Of a stretch of 64,000 bases of DNA, positions 1-11,004 are shown one piece after another. The number at the start of each line of letters is the position of its first letter. The first letter of the stretch is position 1. This DNA comes from Steinernema hermaphroditum (lineage: Eukaryota > Nematoda > Chromadorea > Rhabditida > Steinernematidae). Below the pieces are notes generated by a model. It was not told the origin of the DNA and ran no database searches. It saw only the letters and a program-made list of their open reading frames with translations. Position numbers and translations under genes: made by a program. The stretch spans positions 434,001 through 498,000 of the forward strand of contig CM059625.1 in the NCBI GenBank assembly GCA_030435675.1, read 5' to 3'.

Positions 1-1316
1 AGCTATTACTCCCTTAGTAGGTGCGAATGTTAATTGCAAATGAGTTGCATGAAATCTCCTCTGAAAAGATTAAAAGTCGTTTTGCTGACTGATTGATCAA
101 GGAAGCAATCTCAAACGATAGACGATAAGGGGATCGAGCTACTTTCCATCTTTAGAAAACAGGTGAGAAACCGGAAAATTTTAGCAATCATTAAGGAATT
201 GGAATCGGTCGAATTCGAAATGGAATCTGATTGGTAGTTTCCAGCATACAAAACAAAATAGCGTACGTGTGAATAAAATGGTCGAAATGAGAATGTGTCG
301 TTTGTTGTGTTCGCTATTGAATGCATCTGCATAAACTCATGTAAGCTCATGCATAAACGTGATCTCACGTGATTATTAGGCTGCCTTCCTGCGCATGATT
401 TCACTTCCATATAAACAGGTATATCTGTTCAAGAGTGACTCATTTTTGTTTGGGTTGCCTACGTCACCCAGGAAGTCAAGCGTTCGACACTGAGCAACTA
501 AAATTTTACTGTATACAATGTTTGTCTTGCTGTTTGTGAAAACAATACTCGACATATGATATGTAAAAAGTACTAGTGCACCGGGTGCTTCATGCCTGAA
601 ACACAGCAGTGCGCAGAATGGGAAAATACAATATTTACAACTATGGAGATAAAAGAGGTTGGGCAGGAGCCAGTTGTCCAGAACCAGTTGCTGCAATTGT
701 GGACAAGCCGCAAAGGAAAAACGTATGAAAAACTGATGTAAGACGGATAACCCTTTTGTGATTGAGTTTCCTTGAACTTTGACGAATAGTGAATCCCTTA
801 GCATTCCAGAGACAGGTACCCTACAGAGGCTCCAGGCTCCCGCCAAGATCACCCTTCGATTCTTCCAATGAGTGTACTTTGGTACTGCGTTTTCCTTTTG
901 AAAGGGTGGAATTTGCGAATTTTTACGTTTCGTCGTAATCGTAGAAATGCGAAGAGAAACATCGCTCCGCTTCGATACCGGCAGTTAGTTGATAGATTCT
1001 GGGCTGTTACAGATATCATTGTCATTTACGGTTATCATTGCCATTTCCGTTTGACTTGTGACCTTTATTCGAATTTTAACTCTATTTAAGCTTCCTCCAT
1101 TTTGTCAGTGGAAAGCTGAATATCAGTACAGGTTTAAGCAATGTTCATATGACAGCGTATATACTTGTCGACGTCCTCTCTTCACCTAGTCCGCACCATC
1201 AGTGTTCTATCAGATTTTCCATCTTCGCTCAACCATAGTTGACTGTCGAATATAGTCTGCGTGTTATCGATGTAATATTTTCTGAGTTTAGATCTGCCCA
1301 GCTTAGCTGCCGAATT
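1..1316. other. Intergenic, no supportable gene
   Basis: Only overlapping short open frames are present on both strands, the longest being 158 codons on the minus strand at 376-852. None shows a recognisable domain or a consistent splice chain. A short plus-strand frame around 618-735 ends beside a GTAAGA donor-like site and could be one exon of an unrecognised gene, but I found no partner exon. The stretch probably contains the promoter of the phosphatase gene that follows. Confidence 0.5.
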
Positions 1317-1976
1317 ATGTTCAGCAGTTTGATATTCTATCCATCTCTTGGGTATAATTTGCTGCGCAATCGTTTGCAGCCAAGCACGTGGGCATGGTAC
1401 AATCGGGTGGATGACACAATGATCATTGGAGCGTTACCGTTTCAGTCGATGATTCCTGAACTTCGCGTAAGTTGTAGTATTTTGTTTGTGATATTTATTA
1501 TGACCTTTCTAGAATGAAAATGTGGGCGGCATCGTGTGTTGCACTGAAGAATTTGAGACGAAGTCGCTGCCAACCTCGATGACGAAGGATGCATGGGAAA
1601 GTGAGCAGTTCAAGTTTCATTCCGTTCCGATGCAAGATTTCACCGGTCTGTGTTAATGAGCAATAGCGTATTTCATGTTTGCGTTTTAGGAACGACTTCG
1701 AGGCAGAACATCCACTCTGCTGTTCAATTCATTGAGGGAATCGCATCTGAGGGAAAATCCGTCTACGTTCATTGCAAAGCCGGACGAACGCGAAGCGCTA
1801 CTGTTGCCGTTAGCTACTTGATGAAGCGAAACGATTGGGATCCCAATGTGGCATTTGAACATTTGAAATCGAAGCGCCCGCAGGTTCTTTTACGGTCGGC
1901 ACACTGGCGAACTGTGAATGAATATCGACGCTTTCTGGATGGACTGAAGCGTGAAGAACCAAAGCTCACCATTTAG
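1317..1976 (+). CDS. PTPMT1: PTPMT1-like mitochondrial dual-specificity phosphatase
   Basis: Three exons, 1317-1466, 1513-1645 and 1690-1976, give 189 aa with matching phases and GT-AG introns of 46 and 44 bp. The catalytic loop HCKAGRTR, a CX5R signature with Cys about 123 and Arg about 129, identifies a dual-specificity or tyrosine phosphatase. The N-terminal WYNRVDDTMIIGALPF segment and total length fit PTPMT1, the mitochondrial phosphatidylglycerophosphate phosphatase needed for cardiolipin synthesis (C. elegans F28C6.8). I chose the ATG at 1317 because it gives the short hydrophobic start usual for the family; an in-frame ATG 78 bp upstream lengthens it with unlikely sequence. The next gene on the same strand starts about 700 bp downstream, so an operon is possible but not shown. 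Confidence 0.9.
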
Positions 1977-2671
1977 AGTTTATGTTTTCCTAATTGTTTT
2001 ATTCTACCAGTTTCGTTCGCTCGCCTCCGTTCTTTTAGGATTAAGCTGTTTACATGTGAGGTTCGCTGCCGTTGTGCAATCGTTCTCTTGCGGCCAAATA
2101 CGGGAATTAGATAAATTGTGCTTCGTTCACCATCTTCGCTGATGCTGCTGGTGCCTTCGTGTAATCGCGTACGCGCGTGCGTGGGTGCCTTCCGTCTCTT
2201 CTTTCCCAACTATTGGGCTTTCTCTGACATGTTGTTGTCGTGCGATTGCTTCACTATGACAAAGTCCTGAGCGCACGCAGCGCTGTTCGAAACTTTGCTT
2301 TGTTTAGGCTGTCAGTAAACGACCGTTCCGTGTTTACCTTAGTCATTCATCGGTGAACTAAGTAATCAGGCTTCGATATCGTGTTTGTGTTTATGTCAGG
2401 TAGTGATGACTTTTTCTTTTTGTAGCGGTGTGAATGCATGTTTGTGGGTGACGTCCGTCCCTTCCGTCTCGTCCTCGCTTGCGCTGTGATCATGGATGCT
2501 ACTCAAGGAGGTTCGTTAATGTTTATGAAAATTTGAACAGCTCTGACACGGCGCGTGAGTAGAAACACGATTTCATTATGCATATGCGTATAGTCATTGC
2601 GCTATTCTTGATTGAAATGCTTTACTGCTTTCAGGTCTTCGGATCGCCACATTTGAGCCGATAACCACTGA
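1977..2671. other. Intergenic between phosphatase and Rabin8-like gene
   Basis: The region contains pyrimidine-rich, CG-rich tracts and no frame that I can support. An ATG at 2492 followed by a GT donor could be an alternative upstream exon of the Rabin8-like gene, but the frame it would open meets a stop before the conserved exon, so I left it out. Confidence 0.45.
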
Positions 2672-4040
2672 ATGGAGTTGCAAGAGTCCGCAAGTGATGG
2701 GGCGCTTGGAAGTACTTTAACTACATGCAATTTGTACGATGGGAAAGCAAGAAATCATTCAGTCAACAAGTACGTTTTTGTGTTCATTCACTGTTGTGGC
2801 AAATGGCGCTGTTAGAGGCGGCTATCATTAGGTTCCACCATAGCGCACGGTCCCAAATACAGCAACATCGTGCATTTTTACCAATGTTGTTTTAGCATCA
2901 ACCTATCATCACACACCAGCTTGGCCAATGGCGACCGCGTGGCTGAGCTAGAGTACGAGCTCGAACGCGCCTACGAGACAATCGCAATCCAGAAGGCGAA
3001 AAACAGTCGACTAACACATATGCAGAATGTTGTGGACTCCGAAGTTCAGGAGTTGACTGAAAAACTTTTTCAGGTAACCGCAATACCGTTTATTTTACTA
3101 ATGCCGCTAACAAAACAGAGCTTGCTGTTTAAATATCCATATTTCAGGAGGCGTATAAGATGGTTAACGCAGCTGAAGAGAGACGAGAAAAATCAGAAAA
3201 GCTGTTGATCGAATCACGGCTTAAAGTGGACATGCTTAGTGCTGAAGTGGAAGTATTGAAATCAGTTGTCAAAGCACCGACACAGAAAGCGTCTTTCTCT
3301 CATGTTTTCATGAATAGTTCGTCTAAGACGACACCATTACGACGAGTAACGGGGCGAGCATTCAAGGTAGCGGAAGAAACTTCGGCGTCGAATAGCCAAA
3401 CAACGCATGATATAGAAGTTGGTGGTTATGAATGCTAAAAGCAATGAACACAATTTCCCTTTAGATTGATCCGATCTACTATCGCGAGTTTGCCGAATGG
3501 CGGGAAGATGGCATGAAACTCGACTTCACATCTCCATTTCTCGCCAGGATCATAGCAGAAGAAGTGAAACCTTGTCTTACATTTGACAACGAGCTGTTAG
3601 CAACCAGCGTTATAACATCGATTATGAATAACACCCTAGAACTGGAACCATCGCACGAAAAAAAGACTTCTGTGAGGTAAAGCATTTTATGTAATCGAAA
3701 CTCATCAGCATTTTAGAACATGTGCCCTAACGAACGTCCAAAGACACTGTCCCTACAAGCTGCGCGTAAGTCCTGACAGCGACTGGGTTTGCATCACACT
3801 TCTCTGCAGAAACAGGGTGAGCGTGCAATGTTCAGCATTTCTTCATAAAAAGACCACTAGATTGCGTCGGTCTGCGATTTCTACACCTATGTAAGATACA
3901 TGAATCTGGGTATCGTCAAAACCGGTTTGAATGACTCATATTGGGACGTCATTCACCATCGCCGTAATATGACCCTGGCCAAGTGCGGTTTAGGTTACGG
4001 ATCGAAGACGAACAGCGGATTCTCTTCAGTCTCCGAATAG
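2672..4040 (+). CDS. RAB3IL1: Rabin8/GRAB-type Sec2 guanine nucleotide exchange factor
   Basis: Six exons, 2672-2769, 2896-3073, 3148-3417, 3465-3676, 3717-3816 and 3861-4040, give 345 aa with all phases closed. An N-terminal coiled coil contains the Sec2 core, where ELTEKLFQEAYKMV is followed by MLSAEVEVLK. The C-terminal half carries the conserved Rabin8/GRAB block, including IDPIYYREF, NTLELEP, TCALTN, VCDFYTYVRYM and MTLAKCGLGY. This order and content match RAB3IP and RAB3IL1. In animals these activate Rab8 or Rab3 for exocytosis and ciliary membrane delivery. The protein is shorter at the N-terminus than the human forms. The start at 2672 is chosen because its exon ends at a GTACGT donor in the phase needed by the next exon. 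AATAAA lies at 4261-4266. Confidence 0.88.
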
Positions 4041-4260
4041 CTATCTTTTTAAAAGTACAGAAAAACGGTGCTAAGCTACGCGAACTAGTCATCAAAATGC
4101 GAATAACACAATGGTGTCCTTCAGTCTGATAACAATGCATATAATTGTTACCAGATTCTTGGTGCTTTTATTCTTTAACTACAACAATGGTGCTTTTTTA
4201 TGTGCTTGTACATTTACATGAATGCACGTACATGAATGTTGTAAGCACGTTTTCAGTGTA

Positions 4261-4266
4261 AATAAA
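4261..4266 (+). promoter_or_regulatory. Polyadenylation signal AATAAA
   Basis: A canonical AATAAA lies 220 bp after the stop of the Rabin8-like gene, before the next plus-strand gene at 4440. Confidence 0.5.
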
Positions 4267-4439
4267 AAATATGCGACTCTCTTTAGCCTAAGACGTATTA
4301 TCATGGAGTTGAATCAATTGGTTCTTGGTCAATAGAGCACCTTGACCTGCAGTCACAGTCGTCGTCGTCCTTCTCTTCTGTGCAACAGTCTGCGCGACCA
4401 CTATTTTCATCGCCAACTCACAAGAGCCGTTTCTCTACC

Positions 4440-6609
4440 ATGGCGCATCGACCACAGAATGTTCTCATCACTGGTGGATGTGGTTTTATTGGATCAAATG
4501 TTCTCAATTACCTATTTCACGCGTGGCCTGAAGCCGTTTTCACCAATATCGACAAGCTCATTTTGAACAGCGACGCCAACTATGTCTCTGAGGATGTACG
4601 CCATTCGAACCGCTATTTGCTAGTCATCGCTGATATACGCAACTTACAAGTTGTATCCGATGTCCTTGTTTCGAGAAAAGTAAGCCCGACAATACTTCCT
4701 TAGGAGAAATTATTCTTCAGATCGATACAGTGATCCACTTTGCCGCTGACTGCACTTCGACGCGTTGCTATGCCGACCCTGTGGAAGCACTGGAGAATAA
4801 CGTTATCGCTTTCATCGACTTCCTGGAAGCAGTAGCAAACTATGGAAATGTAAAAAGGTATATACACGTCAGCACAGACGAAGTTTACGGAGATTCTGAC
4901 CTGTCCGACGATGAAAAAGGAAAAACTGAGAACACGATGCTCAGACCTGGTAACCCGTACGCTGCGACAAAAGCTGCCTGTGAAGCTTACGTACACTCAT
5001 ACCGTACCTGTCGTAACATCCCAATAATTATATTGAGAATTAACAACATATATGGGCCAAACCAATGGGACGTCAAGGTCAGATTTTGTACACCTCCTTG
5101 AAACCTCTATTTCAAAAATTATAGGTTGTTCCACGTTTCATCGAAGTCGCGAAGCGCAATGAAAAATTTACAATCCAGGGTACTGGAAAGCAACTGCGCT
5201 CATGGCTTTACGTGGATGATGCTGCCGCTGGAATTCAAGCCGTTGTGGAAAAAGGTGGAATTGGACAGATTTACAATTTGGGTACATACTTCGAAATGAA
5301 TGGTGCGCAAAGTTGTTATTACTTTTATGTGCATAGTACCGCAGTTATACAAAATCCCCATTACCGTTTGCAAAAAATGTAACCTACGATTTTCAGTACT
5401 GGATCTTGCCTACAAAGTTCAAGCTGAAGTGGACAAACAATTGAACCGTTCTTCAGGACCGGTCGAATTCATTTCAATCCCAGACCGCCCATACAATGAC
5501 TTGCGATACCTCATTGACATCAGCAAGGTGTACAAGGAACTCGGGTGGAACCCAAAGGTCGATTTCGATGAAGGTCTTCGGAGAGTTGTTCAGTCAGCTC
5601 GCGCACCTCCAGCGCAGTCGCAACGCATGGTTGTTGCGATCTATGGAGGAACTGGATGGGTTGGAAAACAAGCTCAAAAGATGCTTAAGGACAAAGGCAT
5701 AAATTGCAAATTGGCGATGTGTCGAGTCGGGCGCCACTCTGACCATGAGGTGATGAAAAGAAGTTTCTTTCAAAAGTACATATGTTGCTTAGGTCGCTGA
5801 TGAACTTACGAGACTGAATGCAACTCACGTTCTTTGCTGCACTGGTCGAACGCACGGAGGCAATTTCAAGACAATTGAATACCTTGAAGGAGGGTCAGAC
5901 AAAACGAATGAAAATGTCCGCGACAATATGATGAGCTGCATTGTGCTTGCCCACTTGTGTCGGAAACTCGGAATTCACTACACCTATGTTGGTACTGGAT
6001 ACTTATTTGCCTATGACCAAGCTCACACGATTGGTGGAACGGCTTTCGGCGAATATGATGTTCCAACGTTTTTTGGAAACTCCTATTCAGTGGTGAAAGG
6101 ATTTACCGATCGAATGATGAGTCAATTCTACTTCGGTGAAACAAGCGAAGCTATAAATGCGCGGATCACCCTCCCTCTCAACTACAACCTCGACGAAGAC
6201 CGCAACTTACTTACTAAGATCATCAACTATAAGCAGATCTTTGATATCCCAGTATCGATTACGATCTTGCCCGATTGCCTACCTGCAATCTTTTCCATCA
6301 TGGAACGACGGTTTGGTGGAAATCTGAACCTTGTAAATCCAGAGGCCGTTAGTCTCCACCAAATTTTGCAGCTCTTCAAAAAGGTACTCATTGATCGCCG
6401 CGGCACATATCAGATCTATTTTGTAGATTATCCGCAACGATCTGCCGGATTACGAAGTAGTTGGTGTAGAGAGCGAGAAAGGGCAGCAGCTTATGCGAAC
6501 AAAGGGAAACTGCACACTGGATACTACACTTCTACAGAAACTGTATCCGGCCATTAAATCTAGCTGGGTTTCCCTCGAAAGCGCGTTCACAACCATGAAA
6601 AATCAGTAA
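4440..6609 (+). CDS. rml-2: Fused NDP-glucose 4,6-dehydratase / NDP-4-keto-rhamnose reductase-like enzyme
   Basis: Six exons, 4440-4679, 4721-5077, 5125-5302, 5397-5749, 5793-6383 and 6427-6609, give 633 aa. Residues about 1-330 form a short-chain dehydrogenase/reductase with GGCGFIGSN for NAD binding, the dehydratase triad region STDEVYGD and catalytic YAATK. Residues about 345-633 form a second Rossmann domain with YGGTGWVG and SYSVVK, resembling the 3,5-epimerase/4-reductase part of plant rhamnose synthase. The enzyme should act in making dTDP- or UDP-rhamnose, a sugar linked to the nematode surface coat. C. elegans RML-2 (F53B1.4) is the likely orthologue. The second half may be reductase-active or only structural. 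I used the inner ATG at 4440; an in-frame ATG at 4380 would add 20 residues. Confidence 0.9.
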
Positions 6610-6644
6610 TGTATAGCATTTTGCAACTTGACTGCTGTCAATAG

Positions 6645-6650
6645 AATAAA
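6645..6650 (+). promoter_or_regulatory. Polyadenylation signal AATAAA
   Basis: A canonical AATAAA lies 36 bp after the stop codon of the rhamnose-pathway gene. Confidence 0.6.
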
Positions 6651-6825
6651 TTTTAATTATATCGGGTTGGCGAGTTGAAAATGATTCTTCGCGAGCTCTG
6701 GCTCTCTGCGTTCGCAGCAAATGTGGCGGGTCATCTGTTCCTTCCATGCAGTTGTAAAGGTCGTATGTCGTATTGGATTTATTGTATGAAAATATATGAG
6801 ATCATCCGTATGAGACCGCTGAGTA

Positions 6826-8257
6826 TTAAACAGCTAAAGCTGCACCGCTTTTTTCCTTTTCTTCTTCTTTTCTGCGCTTTTCCATTAAGCGTTCTCGATA
6901 TAGCTGACCTGCACTCTTCTTAGTTTGGAAAAGTTCGAACCTCTTCATACTTTCTTTTAGAAATCTATCTTCAATGATACCTCGATCGCGTGGACTCTTG
7001 CCCTGGACTTGTTCAACAATATCAAACATAACCTGGAGTTCAGAGCGAAGCATTTTCATCAAGGAGAAAGTGAAGCGCTCCCTTTCGTAAATACAGCGTT
7101 CATAGTCGGGAGAATCTCGATTTGCATATATGACCTCTTAAACGATCTATATCGCTGTTTCGGAATTTCACTGTGCTAACCTGGTTTCTGTGCGTACAAG
7201 AACGCAACGAAATTAGCGATGCGATCACCGTTTTCCGTTAGTGAAAATGTTTGCCCCTCCGGTTGGTGGAAGGGGTTGATGGTCGGTTTGACCGTTCGAT
7301 TCAGAATGACGTACTTCTCAGCATCGGTTACTTCATACGTAAGAACATCGCGATACTTATCCCTTGAGATGACGAAACCACCTGTTTCAGACGCGTAGCG
7401 AATGACCACGAGGTCATCGTATGCTGATCCAGTGAAGATAAGGAGTCCGAGCTGCTCAAGAGCCTACTCGACACAATAAATGATTATACATATAGCACTT
7501 ACGTACAGCAGGAACCTGTTCTTTATGCGATGGTATGTAAAGCGAGGAACAATCGCACGCACATCGAACTCTCGGCGTAGAAGCATTAGACTGAAGCTGA
7601 CAAGGTCGACTGCATCGAGAGTATAGTGGCTAGAATTTTACAAAATTATTGTATCAAGGACGAGAATGTACCTCGGGTGTCCGTCTTTCTTTGAAGCTGA
7701 AGTATGCAGAAAGTTCATCACATCAATGACTGCAATTCGTTTAGTTTTTTCCGCTTCACCTTGCCAAGACGCCGCCGCCTCGCTATAATGGTAGTTGGGC
7801 ATCTCGCAGGTACTGCAGAGCTGAATGTGAAGAATTAAGTGCTTTAAATATTTGCGAAGCGTTGGATTATTCACTCATCGAATGAAAATCCCAATATAGT
7901 ATAAGAAACATTAGCAACTACGAATGCGGTATTCCCGAATCGTAGCAAAAATATAGTTAATATAGTTAATCTTTTACGCTCGTGCTCGTTGCTAGGATGA
8001 CATCGCAGTTTGCAGTTTGCTTGCTACTGCAGAAACATGTGACAAAAACCGTGAAGTATCGAACGTCTGACGTTTTCAAACGCGAGAGGGGTCTTGGCAC
8101 GGCTTTTACGAACGGTGTACGATGATGCGGTTGTTGAGCAAACGCTCTTGTCTTTTGGACTTTTGATAGAAAAATAAGAATTCTCATGGACTCCAATGCT
8201 TGCGAGATGCGCTGACAATCCCACATAATGATTGGAATTCGGATCTCCTTGATGCAT
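6826..8257 (-). CDS. NYN/PIN-like ribonuclease, Regnase (ZC3H12) related
   Basis: Five minus-strand exons, 8257-8072, 7820-7672, 7629-7503, 7463-7181 and 7136-6826, give 351 aa with closed phases. RIAVIDVMNFLH begins the NYN fold and keeps the metal-binding Asp. RAIVPRFTYHR, the YDDLVVIRYA strand and GGFVISRDKYRD follow in the order seen in ZC3H12 or Regnase nucleases. These normally cut stem-loops in mRNA 3' UTRs. I see no CCCH zinc finger. The tail is charged, with a KRRKEEEKEK run. C. elegans REGE-1 belongs to this superfamily, but this copy is too divergent to be called its orthologue. Exons two to five are firm. The first exon is inferred from phase and a GTCAGA donor, so the N-terminus is provisional. 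Confidence 0.75.
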
Positions 8258-8596
8258 GTGCGCAACGTTTTTAGCGTTTAATTTGTGGTTAGTTGATAGC
8301 GATAATGAATATTCTCCGCTTATTCCGCATTCTGGGTTGTTTATAATTCTGCTGTTAGAATTGAATGAACGTTCCTAGCTGTTGCGTGCTTTTATTTTTC
8401 CGCTTCCCTGCTAGAATTACGGACGCATTTGTAGAACTATTGATGCTAACTGAACGAAATCGTAAACTAAGAGATGCCAAGTAATGCGTTTTAATTCGGC
8501 ATCCATTTCGTATCTATTCTTTCTTTCCGATCTTTTTGTGTATTGCTTTTGCGTGTTACATGTGACTCATCAAATCCGAATATGTAATTACAGGTG
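8258..8596. other. Divergent promoter region
   Basis: About 340 bp separate the minus-strand ribonuclease from the plus-strand ATP synthase subunit d gene. TTACAG at 8588-8593 is a splice acceptor three bases before the atp-5 ATG, so it is either the end of a 5' UTR intron or a spliced-leader trans-splice site. Confidence 0.5.
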
Positions 8597-9172
8597 ATGG
8601 CACAAGCAGTCAAGCGCGTCTCAACTTCGTCCGTAAACTGGCGCAAGCTCGCCGACCGCCTGACCTCTGAGCATACGACTGAGCTGAACCGTCTGAAGGG
8701 ACAGAATTCGTCATTCTCTGCCGTTGTTAACCAGCTGCCCGCCGAACTGCCCAAGTACGACTTCGCTGCGTTGAAGAAGGAGATGCCCGCTCACGCCGCT
8801 GTTCTCGACTCGTTGCAGAAGCAGTACGAAGCCATCAAGATCCCTTATGGCACGATTCCGGACAGCTACGTCAAGGAAATCGACGAGTGGGTCAAGTACA
8901 ATGAAGCACGCATTAGCCTCCACCACGACAAGACCGTCGATGGAGCCGTTGAAGCCCAGAAGGTTGAAGAGAAGTGGGCTAAGGCTCCCCCAGTTGAGCA
9001 CTTCGATCGTCAGCACTTCGCCGAGTACTTCCCGCATTTGTTCTACGATCTTCGCTACCAGGAGCGCTTCCCGGATCCGTGCAACATTGGTCTGAACGAG
9101 ACGCCTCAGATTAAGGAGCGATTCAGCGACTACAAGGTTCTTCGACGTGCTGACAAGGTTGATGACCATTAA
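8597..9172 (+). CDS. atp-5: Mitochondrial ATP synthase subunit d
   Basis: A single uninterrupted exon encodes 191 aa. The start AQAVKRVSTSSVNWRKLADR and the segments YDFAALKKEMP, SLQKQYEAIKIPYGTIPD and YFPHLFYDLRYQERFP are typical of ATP5PD, the peripheral stalk subunit d of the F1Fo ATP synthase. It links F1 to the membrane part in the inner mitochondrial membrane. Length and content match C. elegans ATP-5 (C06H2.1). Codon use is strongly biased to C-ending codons, as expected for a highly expressed gene. An acceptor TTACAG lies just before the ATG. AATAAA at 9231-9236 fits its 3' end. Confidence 0.95.
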   Translation: MAQAVKRVSTSSVNWRKLADRLTSEHTTELNRLKGQNSSFSAVVNQLPAELPKYDFAALKKEMPAHAAVLDSLQKQYEAIKIPYGTIPDSYVKEIDEWVKYNEARISLHHDKTVDGAVEAQKVEEKWAKAPPVEHFDRQHFAEYFPHLFYDLRYQERFPDPCNIGLNETPQIKERFSDYKVLRRADKVDDH

Positions 9173-9230
9173 TCTCTTTGTAAAAACATTTAGAGTAGTT
9201 TAAGCCTGTTGCGTTCAGTACTCAGGTTTC

Positions 9231-9236
9231 AATAAA
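9231..9236 (+). promoter_or_regulatory. Polyadenylation signal AATAAA
   Basis: A canonical AATAAA lies 59 bp after the atp-5 stop codon. Confidence 0.6.
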
Positions 9237-9259
9237 TCAGTGTTTTACGGGCTTGTACG

Positions 9260-9595
9260 TCAGGCTTTATCCTTATTGCAGTTCTCTCCAGTGTATGCGC
9301 TAGTGCATATGGCGCAGTTCCATAGTTTCTTGGCGATATTTTCCTGGCATGGATGACAACTTACAAAAACACTCTTCCAATTTTTCCATCGATGTCGATA
9401 TCGCTCTGGGTCGTGATTCTGGTTACTGCCGAGCAAGTAAGCCCAAGAAGAATTGATGTGCGACATGTGCACGAAAGGAAAGAAGCAGTGTAAGGGCAAC
9501 AGTTGTGGATAAGAACGAATCTTTTCGAGCTGATACATGTGCATCGTCTGGAGCCGTCCGATCTGGAAATCTGCGAGTCGAATGACTGCAGCCAA
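9260..9595 (-). CDS. Orphan 111-aa open frame, function unknown
   Basis: A minus-strand open frame tail-to-tail with atp-5 encodes 111 aa. It has aromatic and His-rich stretches and a C-terminal block with two CxxC-like pairs, CHPC followed after 13 residues by CAIC and then one more Cys, which recalls a zinc-binding motif. I do not recognise the family. A second minus-strand frame overlaps it, so coding status is open. The spacing to the atp-5 polyadenylation signal is only about 25 bp, so a real gene here would overlap its neighbour's 3' end. Confidence 0.35.
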   Translation of the reverse strand: MAAVIRLADFQIGRLQTMHMYQLEKIRSYPQLLPLHCFFPFVHMSHINSSWAYLLGSNQNHDPERYRHRWKNWKSVFVSCHPCQENIAKKLWNCAICTSAYTGENCNKDKA

Positions 9596-11004
9596 TCCAT
9601 TTCCAAAATGTCACAGGGTGTCACTGTATTGACGAAGATGCTAAAATTACACTTTAAAACATTACACGTGAGGCTAATTTCGTCTCGATGCAGCGACGTT
9701 GATCTGTCTGTGTGTTCTATTTTCGTATGTAACACATTTGAAGACATTTGTTACTATTTATAAGCCGGAAATTCCATGCATATAAGTGTGACAACACATG
9801 TTAGAATCACTGTACGAAGATGTGGAACCCTTTTCAAGCAGGCCTTCATTCCGCTGTAACCTATTCTGCAATTGGTCGTGTGCTACATATAAGTGGCGAG
9901 CTTAGTATGAATGTATATAGATCAGACAGAAAACTGCGGTGTCGCACTTTACCGATTCGCAAATTATTGCTGCTCGGTCACTAAGATCGAACATCGACTT
10001 CATTTCCCTTCTTGATTCAAAAAGAATTCAGATAAAAAGACATCATTAGGTATCGCAACATGTAAAAAAATGACCTTTTCTGTACTGCAATCTGTTTTTG
10101 GTCTCATTTTTGCACGATTACCCGAGCGATCAGGAAATGAGCGATAAGGAAGTGAGGAAATGAGGAAGTGCTTGATGTGGCATATATTAGTCGGACAATC
10201 GCCATTTTTGACTGCCATTTTAGATCTGGATGACTATTGCTATTGGATTGCTTTATTCATATCTACAACGGTAAACTTTCGGAGTATGTCTACAGTACAA
10301 TTTCTAAACGTTGTGACAACAGCCGAAAGGAGCACGATATTTCCCGTGTCAATCGCTAAACATCAAAGTATTCTACAACTCCGATGCCATACTGACTGAT
10401 CTATATGTGTCAGTGTATGTTTTGAACCGAAATTCGCACGTGTCTAACCAGAAAATTTTTGCGATAAGCGCGGACTTTTTTCGATATAAATCGGGGGCAC
10501 GACGCTAATTATGAACGAACTCGATCAGGTTTACGCATGCCTTCTGTGAGTATTTATCTTACGGTTTTTATAAGCTTCTTGAAAAGGAAGTTATTTTAGG
10601 ATACAGTGTTTTTAACTGTAGGACACATCCATTTCTTTACAATATGTGAGTCATGTCCTTTACTAAGAAAAGCTAAAAATACTGAATCAACGGAACTTAA
10701 AACGTCTTTTCTCCGCTTTCCATCTCCGATCTTATTATGGTGGAACATTTTATCGAAATCGCTGAAATTTTGTTGTATAACAGGGACCTGTTTCTTAGTT
10801 CGTAAGCAAGAGTGCAGGAGTTTCAATTACAGAAGACATTTTTAAGTTTCAGTTCAATATTTCCATTACAACCCACAGTTTCCATTGCTTTCTTGTACTA
10901 CTCTTTGGTACGTGACTTTACGACACGCAATGGCTTGTAATTGTTAATGATGTGAACATGGGCGTGACTGTCGCTAATTCAAGTGAAGAGCAAAAGAACG
11001 CGCG
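9596..11004. other. Intergenic, AT-rich
   Basis: No frame here has a recognisable domain or splice partner. It separates the atp-5 region from the methyltransferase pair and should contain the promoter of the first methyltransferase. Confidence 0.5.

Noticed and set aside
376..852. 158-codon minus-strand open frame
   Set aside because: No domain, no splice chain, and overlapped by competing plus-strand frames; coding status not supported.
1317..6609. A three-gene operon on the plus strand
   Set aside because: Gene spacing of about 400-700 bp is larger than usual for nematode operons and no SL2-type signal can be judged from sequence.
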